Shown here: piece by piece, positions 26,071 through 33,993 of the stretch
Layout of the letters: every line of letters begins with the position of its first letter
Position numbering within the stretch: the stretch's first letter is position 1
From: Onthomorpha sp937906975
GTDB taxonomy: Bacteria > Bacteroidota > Bacteroidia > Bacteroidales > P3
Direction: 5' to 3'
Assembly: GCA_045614605.1 (NCBI GenBank)
Contig: JAZLDH010000023.1
Span: 1-64,000, forward strand
Length of the DNA stretch: 64,000 bases
Translations under genes and position numbers: made by a program
Notes under the pieces: generated by a model
What the model was told of the DNA's origin: nothing
Databases searched by the model: none
Seen by the model: the letters and a program-made list of their open reading frames with translations, nothing else

Positions 26071-26940
26071 TTAATCAAGCTCTATTACAAGGAATTTGCT
26101 TTTTTGCCAGAACAATGAAGGATTTGTGATAACCAATCTTGTAGGTTTCTTTTCATTTGGCTCTAATCTATAAGATTCGCTTGGGTGAGAGGTAAGAATC
26201 TTTATTTTTGTTCCGTGAAGTCTAATTTCTGGAACTCTACGAATGTCAATTTTTGTGTAATTTGCAAGTTCTGAATCGCTGCTTGCAACACTTTTCTTAC
26301 CAATTCCAAGGAATCCACCTTTTCTATCGATGATTTTCTTTTCAAGAAGTTCTTTCTTTTCGCCTATTACATAGTAAGCAGTATTTTTTTCTTCTTCTAT
26401 TTTTAAGATTCTTTCATCTTTATCTTGATTTTGTTTGTTCAACTCATCAAGATTCTTGTTTAGATTTTCAATTACTATTTTATGTTTTTGTAATTCTGTA
26501 GTTAATAATTGAATTTCTTCTTCTTGTTCTGCGATTCTTGTTTGAAGTTTTTCAATAAAGGCAGTTAATTCTTTGTTTGAGTTCTTTTGTTTTCTTAATT
26601 GAGCGTTAAGATTGTTTATTTTTTGTTTTTGTTCTGCCAATAAGTCGTTAATGTCTTGTATTTGTGAAGTTATTTTTGTTCTTGTATCAACATTTACTTC
26701 TCCTGTTTTGTCTTTGATTTTTGAAACATCAGCATATTTTGAAGTTACAACAGATAAATTTTCTTCTATTTCGTTTAACTGTTTGAACAACATTTCTACT
26801 TCTGCGTTTTTAGCAGAAAGAGCAGACTCTATTGAATCTCTTAGTTCTTTTTCTATTAATAACTCTTTTTCTGTTTTTCCACCACAAGCCGCAGCTAAGA
26901 ATAACGCTAAGCCTGCAATCAATAAATAGGTTCTTTTCAT
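26071..26940 (-). CDS. Coiled-coil lipoprotein of unknown function
   Basis: The 289-residue protein starts with a lipoprotein signal (LALFLAAACGG, lipidated Cys near residue 19). Residues 25-205 are almost entirely coiled coil with regular Leu/Ile/Asn and Glu/Lys heptads. The C-terminal about 75 residues are globular, beginning KGGFLGIGKK, with ESYRLEPNEKKPTRLVI and ending FLVIELD. A long periplasmic spacer plus small end domain suggests a structural or bridging role; I do not know the family name. Single-gene unit. Confidence 0.75.
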   Translation of the reverse strand: MKRTYLLIAGLALFLAAACGGKTEKELLIEKELRDSIESALSAKNAEVEMLFKQLNEIEENLSVVTSKYADVSKIKDKTGEVNVDTRTKITSQIQDINDLLAEQKQKINNLNAQLRKQKNSNKELTAFIEKLQTRIAEQEEEIQLLTTELQKHKIVIENLNKNLDELNKQNQDKDERILKIEEEKNTAYYVIGEKKELLEKKIIDRKGGFLGIGKKSVASSDSELANYTKIDIRRVPEIRLHGTKIKILTSHPSESYRLEPNEKKPTRLVITNPSLFWQKSKFLVIELD

Positions 26941-26973
26941 ACTGTACTTTATTTATTTAATGTTTAATTATTT

Positions 26974-27002
26974 TTTGTTTTTAAAATAAAATTATATTTT
27001 TG
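26974..27002 (+). promoter_or_regulatory. Promoter of the thiamine operon
   Basis: TTTG at 26974-26977, 17 bases, then TATTTTTG at 26995-27002. It lies 42 bases before the TPP aptamer. The spacing is slightly short. Confidence 0.55.
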
Positions 27003-27043
27003 CATCGTTAAATAAACGATTTAGTTTTTATTTTATTGTATTA

Positions 27044-27124
27044 AAGATTTGGGGGTGCTTACTTTTGTAGGCTGAGATTATACCCTTTGACCAGTCTGGT
27101 AATGCAGACACGGGAAATTATCTT
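27044..27124 (+). ncRNA. TPP riboswitch (THI element) aptamer
   Basis: Canonical blocks are present in order: GGGGGTGC (27051-27058), GGCTGAGA (27070-27077), ATACCCTTTGA (27080-27090), the TCTGG-TAATGC block (27095-27105), and ACGGGAA (27110-27116). Outer arms AAGAT (27044-27048) and ATCTT (27120-27124) can close helix P1. It controls the thiD-to-thiF operon that starts at 27166; thiamine pyrophosphate binding is expected to reduce expression. Confidence 0.93.
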
Positions 27125-27133
27125 CCTTTGTAA

Positions 27134-27165
27134 TACACTCTCAAATCTATATAAACGAGAGTGTA
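27134..27165 (+). promoter_or_regulatory. Hairpin abutting the thiD start codon, probable riboswitch expression platform
   Basis: TACACTCTC (27134-27142) pairs perfectly with GAGAGTGTA (27157-27165), and the next base is the A of the thiD ATG. No T-run follows, so it looks like a translation-blocking element rather than a terminator. Confidence 0.65.
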
Positions 27166-28017
27166 ATGATTAGAAAAAAACAAGTTATTCCCATTTTAAC
27201 AATCGCAGGTTCAGATTCTTGCGGTGGAGCTGGCTTGCAAGCAGACTTAAAAACGATTTCCTCCTTAGGATTGTATGCTTGCAGTGTTGTAACTGCAATT
27301 ACAGCACAAAATACCTTAGGAGTAAGAGAGATTTTTCCGTTAAAAAAATCTTTAATTAGCAATCAAATTGATGCAATTTTAGAAGATTTTCCCGTAAAAA
27401 GCATAAAAATTGGAATGCTTTTTGATGAAAAAATCATAAAACAAGTCGCTCTTTCCATAAAAAAGCACAATTTCAAAGGCAATATCGTATTAGACCCCGT
27501 AATGTTTGCAACAAGTGGTAGCACACTGCTAAAAGAAGAAGCAAAGCAAACAATGATAGAGCAACTCTTTCCTTTGGTTGATATTATTACGCCAAATCTT
27601 TTTGAAGCCTCCGCACTTGCAGGGGTAGAAAGCATAAATAATCTAAGCGAATTAAAAGAAGTTGCACTTTTTATTAAAAATAATTTCCCTCTCAAAAGAG
27701 TCCTTATAAAAGGAGGGCATTTCAATTCTAAGACTTGCACAGATGTGTTTTTAGATTGCGATAATAGTTTTCATCAATACGAAAGCAAAAAAATAAACAC
27801 TAAAAACACTCACGGCACAGGCTGTAGTCTTTCCTCGGCTCTCGCATCTTATCTTGCACTTGGCCATGATTACAAAACCTCTATTGGCTTGGCAAAAAAC
27901 TATGTTTATAACGCAATCTTGGAATCAAAAGATATTTTTTCAGGAAAAGGAAACGGAAGTTTAAACCATTTTTTTAACCCTCAAAAACTAATAATAGATG
28001 AAAGTAATTGTGAATAA
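27166..28017 (+). CDS. thiD: Hydroxymethylpyrimidine/phosphomethylpyrimidine kinase
   Basis: Phosphorylates HMP and HMP-P in the pyrimidine branch of thiamine synthesis. The 283-residue ribokinase-fold protein shows ILTIAGSDSCGGAGLQADLK at the N-terminus, IKIGML, LDPVM, a late KGGHF and the HGTGCSLSSALAS anion-hole motif. First gene after the TPP riboswitch; its 3' end overlaps thiS by 20 bases. Confidence 0.96.
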   Translation: MIRKKQVIPILTIAGSDSCGGAGLQADLKTISSLGLYACSVVTAITAQNTLGVREIFPLKKSLISNQIDAILEDFPVKSIKIGMLFDEKIIKQVALSIKKHNFKGNIVLDPVMFATSGSTLLKEEAKQTMIEQLFPLVDIITPNLFEASALAGVESINNLSELKEVALFIKNNFPLKRVLIKGGHFNSKTCTDVFLDCDNSFHQYESKKINTKNTHGTGCSLSSALASYLALGHDYKTSIGLAKNYVYNAILESKDIFSGKGNGSLNHFFNPQKLIIDESNCE

Positions 28018-28198
28018 AAAACCCTTAGAGGTAGAAAACCAAATCAATGTTGAAGATTTATTGAAATTGTTGAAAGTAAATCCATCTTTTTGTGCTGTTG
28101 CGATAGGCAGTAGCATTGTAAAAAAAGCCGAATGGCAAACAACTAAGTTGAAAAATGATGACAATATAACAATAATAAACGCAACATGTGGAGGTTAA
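27998..28198 (+). CDS. thiS: Sulfur carrier protein ThiS
   Basis: 66-residue ubiquitin-like protein ending in the essential Gly-Gly (INATCGG). The C-terminus is adenylated by ThiF and carries sulfur to the thiazole made by ThiG. It overlaps both thiD (20 bases) and the following gene (13 bases), indicating tight coupling. Confidence 0.95.
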   Translation: MKVIVNKKPLEVENQINVEDLLKLLKVNPSFCAVAIGSSIVKKAEWQTTKLKNDDNITIINATCGG

Positions 28199-28746
28199 TC
28201 GGCATAACGCTACCGCAATATGAAGATTGGAGGGGGGAAAAACAAAAAATAATTTCCCTACTTCAAACAAACAAAGTCGAATACTTTCATATTCGCAAAC
28301 CAGAGTTTGATTTTAAGCAAATCTCTCTTTGGCTTGAAGACTTACCTCTTACGATTAGAAAGCGTTTGTGTTTGCATGATTGCACCGAATTAGCAAAAGA
28401 ATTTCAAATTGGCGGAGTGCATCTGAATAATCGCAACAACTATGAAATTCCCTCAAACTTTACAGGAAGAATAAGTCGTAGTTGTCATAGTTTTTCAGAA
28501 CTTGAAAAGTGGAAATCAAAGTGTGATTATCTTTTTCTTTCTCCTATATATAATAGTATAAGCAAAGAAAATTACAAATCACGCTTTACAAAAAGCGAAT
28601 TGAAAAAAGCCTCAGAAAAAGGCATAATTGACCAAAAGGTTTTTGCACTTTCAGGAGTAGAGCCAAAGAATTTTTCTGAATTAAAAGAGATTGGCTTTGG
28701 TGGTGCTGCAATTATGGGTAGTATTTGGCAAAATAACGAAATTTAA
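28186..28746 (+). CDS. Divergent ThiE/TenI-family protein
   Basis: A 186-residue TIM-barrel-like protein related to thiamine phosphate synthase but divergent. The usual QLR.K is HIRKPE, the NDR position is HDC, GVHLG is GVHLN, the serine/histidine segment is SRSCHSFSEL, and the pyrophosphate loop is FLSPIYNSISKENY, with ALSGV for ALGGI. Because a canonical ThiE follows directly, this copy is more likely a TenI-type thiazole tautomerase or another helper than the main synthase (inference). Its TAA directly precedes the ATG of thiE. Confidence 0.75.
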   Translation: MWRLIGITLPQYEDWRGEKQKIISLLQTNKVEYFHIRKPEFDFKQISLWLEDLPLTIRKRLCLHDCTELAKEFQIGGVHLNNRNNYEIPSNFTGRISRSCHSFSELEKWKSKCDYLFLSPIYNSISKENYKSRFTKSELKKASEKGIIDQKVFALSGVEPKNFSELKEIGFGGAAIMGSIWQNNEI

Positions 28747-29358
28747 ATGGACAGAATTTATTTTATAACACACAAAAACGAGAAGTACTCCTACATAGAT
28801 AGTGCAAAATTAGCATTAGACTGTGGCATAAGGCTGATTCAATTAAGAATGAAGCAAGCCTCAGAAGTAGAAATGTTAAATACTGCATACATCTTAAAAG
28901 AAGAATGCGACAAATACGGAGCAAAACTCATTGTGAACGATAATGCAGATTTAGCCTTAAAGATAGGAGCAAACGGAGTACACATTGGGCAAAACGATGA
29001 GGCGATTTCCATTGTGAGAAACAAAATAAAAGAAAATCAAATCATAGGAATGACCTGCAATACCAAAGAACAAATCCTTAAAGCCATAGAGCAAAAAGCC
29101 GATTACATAGGCTTAGGACCTTATCGCTTTACAAACACAAAACAAAATCTTAGCCCTATTTTGGGAATTGAAGGATATAGAAATTTAGACTGCGATATTC
29201 CTATTTATGCAATAGGCGGAATACGTTTGGAAGACGTGGGAAAACTCTCACAAACAAAGGTTTACGGTATAGCACTTTCGTCATTGATTTTAGAGGGAAA
29301 AGAGCCCGAAAAAAAAGTCAAAGAAATCAGAAAATATTTCAAAGAGAAAAAAAATTAA
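28747..29358 (+). CDS. thiE: Thiamine phosphate synthase
   Basis: Joins HMP pyrophosphate and thiazole phosphate to thiamine phosphate. The 203 residues carry QLRMK, IVNDNADLALKIGANGVHIG, GMTCNTKEQ, ADYIGLGPYRFTNTK and AIGGIR, the expected active-site blocks. The last codons (VKEIRKYFKEKKN) lie inside a 21-base-phased repeat array, which appears to have contributed to or extended the C-terminal Lys/Glu tail. Confidence 0.93.
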   Translation: MDRIYFITHKNEKYSYIDSAKLALDCGIRLIQLRMKQASEVEMLNTAYILKEECDKYGAKLIVNDNADLALKIGANGVHIGQNDEAISIVRNKIKENQIIGMTCNTKEQILKAIEQKADYIGLGPYRFTNTKQNLSPILGIEGYRNLDCDIPIYAIGGIRLEDVGKLSQTKVYGIALSSLILEGKEPEKKVKEIRKYFKEKKN

Positions 29359-29386
29359 AGCTAAGAGAAAAAAAATTAAAGCTAAG
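29319..29386. repeat. 21-base-phased CWWWG array (array D), overlapping the thiE 3' end
   Basis: Cores CAAAG at 29319, CAAAG at 29340, CTAAG at 29361 and CTAAG at 29382 are exactly 21 bases apart, all plus orientation. The first two lie in thiE coding sequence. Bases 29343-29363 and 29364-29384 are identical 21-base direct repeats that include the thiE stop codon in the first copy. Confidence 0.85.
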
Positions 29387-29401
29387 AAAAAATTTAACGA
29401 T

Positions 29402-30181
29402 ATGAAAAAAGGAAAATTAGTAATAGCAGGAAGAGAATTTGACTCTCGATTGTTCTTAGGAACAGGCAAGTTTCCATCGAATGAAATCATGGGAAAAGCC
29501 ATCAAAAGTTCCAAAACGCAAATGGTAACAACCGCAATGAAAAGAGTAAACATAGAAAACTCGGAGCAAGACGATATGTTATCATACATAGACAGAGAAA
29601 ACGTAATTCTTTTGCCTAACACCTCAGGAGTAAGGACTGCAAAAGAAGCTGTTTTTGCAGCACAGATGGCACGAGAAGCCTTACAAACAAATTGGCTTAA
29701 ATTGGAAATTCACCCAGACCCAAGACACTTGTTTCCAGATGCGATAGAAACACTCAAAGCCACAGAAGAATTAGTAAAAGATGGCTTTATAGTTTTGCCA
29801 TACGTGCAAGCAGACCCCATTCTTTGTAAACAATTAGAAGAAGTTGGAGCCTCAACAGTCATGCCTTTAGCCTCGCCAATAGGAACTAATAAAGGACTTG
29901 TAACAAAAGAGCTTTTAGAAATAATAATTGACCAAAGTAATGTTCCGGTTGTAATAGATGCAGGAATTGGAGCGCCAAGTCATGCTGCCGAAGCAATGGA
30001 AATGGGAGCCGATGCAGTGCTTGTCAATACCGCAATCGCAATAGCAGGCGACCCAATCGCAATGGCAGAGGCTTTTTCCAAAGCAGTAGAAGCAGGACGC
30101 CAAGCCTTTGAAAGCGGATTGGCTGTGAGATTTCAATCAGCCCAAGCCTCCTCACCATTAACTGAGTTTTTGAATTTTTAA
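29402..30181 (+). CDS. thiG: Thiazole synthase
   Basis: Forms the thiazole phosphate ring from deoxyxylulose phosphate, dehydroglycine and ThiS thiocarboxylate. The 259 residues include FDSRLFLGTGKFPS near the N-terminus, the Schiff-base region NWLKLEIHPDP, VLPYVQADPILCKQLEE, VIDAGIGAPSHAAEAMEMG and ADAVLVNTAIA. It follows array D in the operon. Confidence 0.96.
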   Translation: MKKGKLVIAGREFDSRLFLGTGKFPSNEIMGKAIKSSKTQMVTTAMKRVNIENSEQDDMLSYIDRENVILLPNTSGVRTAKEAVFAAQMAREALQTNWLKLEIHPDPRHLFPDAIETLKATEELVKDGFIVLPYVQADPILCKQLEEVGASTVMPLASPIGTNKGLVTKELLEIIIDQSNVPVVIDAGIGAPSHAAEAMEMGADAVLVNTAIAIAGDPIAMAEAFSKAVEAGRQAFESGLAVRFQSAQASSPLTEFLNF

Positions 30182-30193
30182 AATTTAGAGATT

Positions 30194-31870
30194 ATGAAAG
30201 GAATTAAAGAAAAATGTAATTCTGCTAAAGAATCAAAGAAAATATACGTTAAAGGCAATCTTTATGATATAGAAGTAGGAATGCGAGAAGTGGAATTGAC
30301 CGATACTATTGTAGAGGGAAAAAGAGAAAGCAATGGTTCTCTTAGATTATATGACACATCGGGAGCGTTCGGAGATGAAAATATTAAAACAGATATTAAA
30401 AATGGATTGCCAAGAATAAGAGAAAAATATCTAAGTGAAAGAAAGGATATAGAAAAACTTAAAGAATTTTCTTCTGATTATAGCAAGCAAAGGCTTAATG
30501 ATAAGAATCTTGATGAAATTCGCTTTTCTAAAACTCATCTTCCTTATAAGGCAAAACCAAATTGTAGAATTACTCAAATGGCTTTGGCAAAACAAGGAAT
30601 TATTACGCCAGAAATGGAGTATGTTGCAATAAGAGAAAATATGGGAATGGGAAAAGAATTGAATACATACATAACTCCTGAATTTGTTCGTCAGCAAGTG
30701 GCAGAAGGACGTGCGGTAATACCTGCAAATGTCAATCACCCAGAGGCAGAACCTATGATTATAGGAAGTGAATTTTTGGTTAAGATAAACACAAACATAG
30801 GAAACTCAGCTCTAAGTAGCGATATAGAACAAGAAGTTGATAAGGCGATTTATTCTTCTTTGTGGGGAGGCGATACTCTTATGGATTTATCAACAGGAAA
30901 GCATATTCACGAAACACGAGAGTGGATAATAAGAAATTGTCCTGTGCCAATGGGGACTGTTCCTTTGTATCAAGCCTTAGAAAAGGTAGAAGGAAGGGTA
31001 GAAGACTTGAATTGGGAAATCTATAAAGATACTTTGATAGAACAATGTGAACAAGGGGTGGATTATTTCACTATTCACGCAGGTTTGTTGCAAAGATATT
31101 TAGAATTTATTCCTAAAAGGCTTACAGGAATTGTTTCTCGCGGTGGCTCAATTATGGCAAAATGGATGAGTATTCATGGAAAAGAGAATTTCTTGTATGA
31201 ACATTTTGAAGAGATTTGCCAAATTCTTGCTCAATATGACGTTGCTGTAAGTATAGGAGACGGATTGCGTCCTGGAAGTATTGCAGATGCGAACGATCAG
31301 GCGCAGTTTGGTGAATTGGAAACAATGGGAGAATTGACAAAAGTCGCATGGAAATATGATGTTCAAGTGCTTATAGAAGGTCCGGGACACGTTCCTATGC
31401 ACAAAATCAAGGAAAATATGGATAAACAAAAGCAACTATGTCATAATGCACCGTTTTACACTTTGGGACCTTTGACTACGGATATTGCTCCTGGGTATGA
31501 CCATATTACTTCTGCGATAGGAGCGGCAATGATTGGCTGGTTTGGAACAGCAATGCTTTGTTATGTTACTCCAAAAGAGCATTTGGGTCTGCCAAATAGG
31601 GAAGATGTTAGAAACGGAATCATGGCTTATAAAATTGCTTCTCACGCTGCGGATATTGCAAAGGGACACCCTGCTGCTATGTTAAGAGATAATGCAATTA
31701 GTAAGGCAAGATTTGAATTTAGATGGAAGGACCAATTTAATCTTTCTTTGGATTCGGAAAGGGCAATGGAGTATTATGGTGCAGAAAAGCTGAAAGGCAC
31801 TCCTTATTGTACAATGTGTGGTCCTAATTTCTGTGCAATGAGAATTTCAAAAGAGGTTACACAAAAATAA
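30194..31870 (+). CDS. thiC: Phosphomethylpyrimidine synthase ThiC
   Basis: Radical SAM enzyme converting aminoimidazole ribotide to HMP phosphate. The 558 residues have the ThiC landmarks: TQMALAKQGIITPEMEYVA, the zinc/substrate region GPGHVPMHKI, PFYTLGPLTTDIAPGYDHI, and the C-terminal Fe-S motif CTMCGPNFC (CX2CX4C). It uses SAM and is oxygen-sensitive, in keeping with an anaerobe. Confidence 0.97.
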   Translation: MKGIKEKCNSAKESKKIYVKGNLYDIEVGMREVELTDTIVEGKRESNGSLRLYDTSGAFGDENIKTDIKNGLPRIREKYLSERKDIEKLKEFSSDYSKQRLNDKNLDEIRFSKTHLPYKAKPNCRITQMALAKQGIITPEMEYVAIRENMGMGKELNTYITPEFVRQQVAEGRAVIPANVNHPEAEPMIIGSEFLVKINTNIGNSALSSDIEQEVDKAIYSSLWGGDTLMDLSTGKHIHETREWIIRNCPVPMGTVPLYQALEKVEGRVEDLNWEIYKDTLIEQCEQGVDYFTIHAGLLQRYLEFIPKRLTGIVSRGGSIMAKWMSIHGKENFLYEHFEEICQILAQYDVAVSIGDGLRPGSIADANDQAQFGELETMGELTKVAWKYDVQVLIEGPGHVPMHKIKENMDKQKQLCHNAPFYTLGPLTTDIAPGYDHITSAIGAAMIGWFGTAMLCYVTPKEHLGLPNREDVRNGIMAYKIASHAADIAKGHPAAMLRDNAISKARFEFRWKDQFNLSLDSERAMEYYGAEKLKGTPYCTMCGPNFCAMRISKEVTQK

Positions 31871-31879
31871 AACTAAGAG

Positions 31880-32995
31880 ATGAAGGAAACGTTTTATGAT
31901 ATGATAAAGTCTTTTGATTGGAATGAAATGACAAAAAGCATATATGCTAAAACGCAGTACGATGTTCAAAGGGCTTTATCAAAGAAATATTTGGATATAG
32001 AGGATTTTAAGGCTTTGATTTCTCCACAAGGGGAGAAGTATCTTGAAGAAATGGCGGTGAGAAGTAGAGATATAACTCAAAAACGTTTTGGAAAGGTAAT
32101 GCAATTCTATATTCCTATGTATCTTTCTAATGAGTGTAGCAATCATTGTATTTATTGCGGATTTAATCACAATAATAAAATCTCACGTCTTACGCTTAGC
32201 GATGAGCAAATTCTTGAAGAAATAAAAGCAATCAAGCAAATGGGATATGATAATGTGCTTTTGCTTACGGGAGAAAACCATAAAAATGCTGGGGTTTCTT
32301 ACATTGAGAATGCTATTTCTTTGTGTAGGCCTTATTTTTCTGCAATAAATTTGGAGGTTTTCCCAATGCAGATTGAGGAATATGAGCGTTTGATAAAGGC
32401 TGGTGCTAATTCGGTTTATGTTTATCAAGAAACCTATAATGAAAGTCGTTATAAGTATTATCACCCCAAAGGAATGAAAAGCAATTTTGAGTATCGCTTG
32501 GCTACTCCCGAAAGATTGGCAATGGCGGGTATTCATAAAATTGGTATGGGTGCGTTGATTGGTTTGGAAGAGTGGAGAACAGAAATGTTGTTTCTTGCAC
32601 TGCACCTTGGTTTTATGAGAAAGAATTATTGGAAGACTAAATATTCTATTTCTTTTCCAAGAATGCGTCCTGCGGCTGGCGGTTTTGAGGCAGATTATTG
32701 TGTAAACGAAAGAGAATTTGCTCAAATTATATGGGCTTTTCGCCTTTTTGATAATGATGTTGAAATAACTATGAGCACAAGGGAAAGACCTGAAATGAGA
32801 AATCATTTTGTTAGTCTTGGAATTACGTCTATGAGTGCTGGCTCTCGCACAGAACCGGGGGGATATTCTAATCCTAAGGTGGAATTAGAGCAGTTTAGTG
32901 TAAGCGATGATAGAGATGTGAGTGAAATGGAAAGAATGGTTCGCTCACAAGGCTATGATGTTGTGTTTAAGGATTGGGATAAAATTTTGAGTTAA
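31880..32995 (+). CDS. thiH: 2-iminoacetate synthase (tyrosine lyase) ThiH
   Basis: Radical SAM enzyme that cleaves tyrosine to give dehydroglycine for ThiG, the anaerobic alternative to ThiO. The 371 residues carry the CX3CX2C motif in SNECSNHCIYCGF near residue 86, then LLLTGENHKN, YQETYN, and C-terminal SAGSRTEPGGY. Its last base is shared with the start codon of thiF. Confidence 0.96.
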   Translation: MKETFYDMIKSFDWNEMTKSIYAKTQYDVQRALSKKYLDIEDFKALISPQGEKYLEEMAVRSRDITQKRFGKVMQFYIPMYLSNECSNHCIYCGFNHNNKISRLTLSDEQILEEIKAIKQMGYDNVLLLTGENHKNAGVSYIENAISLCRPYFSAINLEVFPMQIEEYERLIKAGANSVYVYQETYNESRYKYYHPKGMKSNFEYRLATPERLAMAGIHKIGMGALIGLEEWRTEMLFLALHLGFMRKNYWKTKYSISFPRMRPAAGGFEADYCVNEREFAQIIWAFRLFDNDVEITMSTRERPEMRNHFVSLGITSMSAGSRTEPGGYSNPKVELEQFSVSDDRDVSEMERMVRSQGYDVVFKDWDKILS

Positions 32996-33711
32996 TGTTA
33001 TCTAAGGAAGAATTATTGAGATATTCTCGTCAAATAGAGTTAGAGAATTTCGGAATCAAAGGTCAAGAAAGTTTAAAGCAAGCAAGGGTTTTGGTTGTTG
33101 GTGTTGGTGGATTGGGAAGTATTGCAAGTTTATTATTAGTTGGTGCTGGCGTTGGAGTAATTGGCTTGGTTGATGGAGATAGTGTTAGTTTGAGTAATTT
33201 GCATAGGCAGATTATTTATAAACAATCGCAAATAGGAGAGAGAAAGTCTGAAAAGGCGAAGGAAAATTTAAGAGAGCTTAATGATAATTGTGAGATTGTT
33301 ACCTATAATGAGTATTTGACTGAGGAAAATGCGGAAAGGATTATAAGGGATTATGATATTGTTATAGATGCTTGCGATAATTTTAAGACGCGTTATGTGA
33401 TAAATGATGCTTGTCTTAGACTTGGAAAACCTTTTGTTTATTCCGCTATCTCGGACTTTGAAGGGCAAGTCGCCTTGCTTAATTGCGAGGAAGATTCTGC
33501 AAATTATAGAACCCTTTTTCCGGAAGAAAACCTATTGAAAGAAGAGGAAAATAAAAACAAAGCAGTGATTGGGTTTTTGCCCTCAATCACTGCTTCTATT
33601 GCTTCAAACGAAGTTGTAAAGTTTTTAACCAATTACACCGATGTTTCTTTGAAAAACAAACTCCTAATCTTTAATGTCAAAAACTATAACTTTAATATAT
33701 TTGAATTGTAA
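32995..33711 (+). CDS. thiF: ThiF/MoeB-family adenylyltransferase
   Basis: Expected to adenylate the ThiS C-terminus. The 238 residues contain the ATP loop GVGGLGS (36-42), VDGD (59-62), SNLHRQ (67-72) and the DACDNFKTRY region of E1-like enzymes. The zinc CxxC pairs and the cysteine that forms the acyl disulfide with ThiS in E. coli ThiF are absent: the CYRC position reads NYRT, and the following conserved Cys is missing. The gene is last in the operon, so the role is still most likely ThiS activation. Confidence 0.85.
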   Translation: MLSKEELLRYSRQIELENFGIKGQESLKQARVLVVGVGGLGSIASLLLVGAGVGVIGLVDGDSVSLSNLHRQIIYKQSQIGERKSEKAKENLRELNDNCEIVTYNEYLTEENAERIIRDYDIVIDACDNFKTRYVINDACLRLGKPFVYSAISDFEGQVALLNCEEDSANYRTLFPEENLLKEEENKNKAVIGFLPSITASIASNEVVKFLTNYTDVSLKNKLLIFNVKNYNFNIFEL

Positions 33712-33746
33712 CACAATTAAGCAACACAATTCAAAGAAATAGAAAA

Positions 33747-33794
33747 CAAAACGCTCGCAAGTCAAAATTTTTCAAAGCCTTACGAGCGTTTTTC
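33747..33794 (+). terminator. Terminator of the thiamine operon
   Basis: ACGCTCGCAAG pairs with CTTACGAGCGT (one mismatch), extended by AAAA/TTTT, and followed by T-rich sequence; 36 bases after the thiF stop. The inverted arms could also act on the minus strand. Confidence 0.75.
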
Positions 33795-33816
33795 TTTTGA
33801 AAGAAATTATTGTTCA

Positions 33817-33846
33817 CAAAGATAAAACAATTTTTTTAATCGCAAA
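33817..33846 (-). promoter_or_regulatory. Orphan minus-strand promoter facing the thiF terminator
   Basis: On the minus strand TTTG (33846-33843), 18 bases, then TATCTTTG (33824-33817). No minus-strand gene follows; transcription would meet the hairpin at 33747-33794 within about 60 bases. Confidence 0.4.
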
Positions 33847-33897
33847 AATTCGGCGCGCTAAGTTTTTTGATATAATTTCACAGAAGGAATACATTAA

Positions 33898-33993
33898 ATG
33901 AAAAAAAACAAAAAAAAATCTCTCTATTATAAATATATTATTATTCTTTTTATTATTATTTGTATTATTATTCATGTCCTACGTTTAAATTGA
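33898..33993 (+). CDS. Possible 31-residue membrane peptide
   Basis: ATG at 33898 opens a 31-codon frame: a Lys-rich start (KKNKKKS), an aromatic segment, then an almost pure Ile/Phe/Leu stretch of about 16 residues, ending HVLRLN and TGA. A weak AGAAGGA lies 10-16 bases upstream. In DNA this AT-rich such frames arise by chance, and the C-terminal codons overlap the repeats at 33983. Low confidence. Confidence 0.25.
   Translation: MKKNKKKSLYYKYIIILFIIICIIIHVLRLN

Noticed and set aside
29290..29622. Minus-strand frame across the thiE-thiG junction
   Set aside because: Phe/Leu/Ile runs arise from the A-rich array read backwards; it crosses two certain genes.
32183..32806. 207-codon minus-strand frame opposite thiH
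   Set aside because: thiH is certain on the plus strand; the frame is an antisense shadow without recognisable domain.
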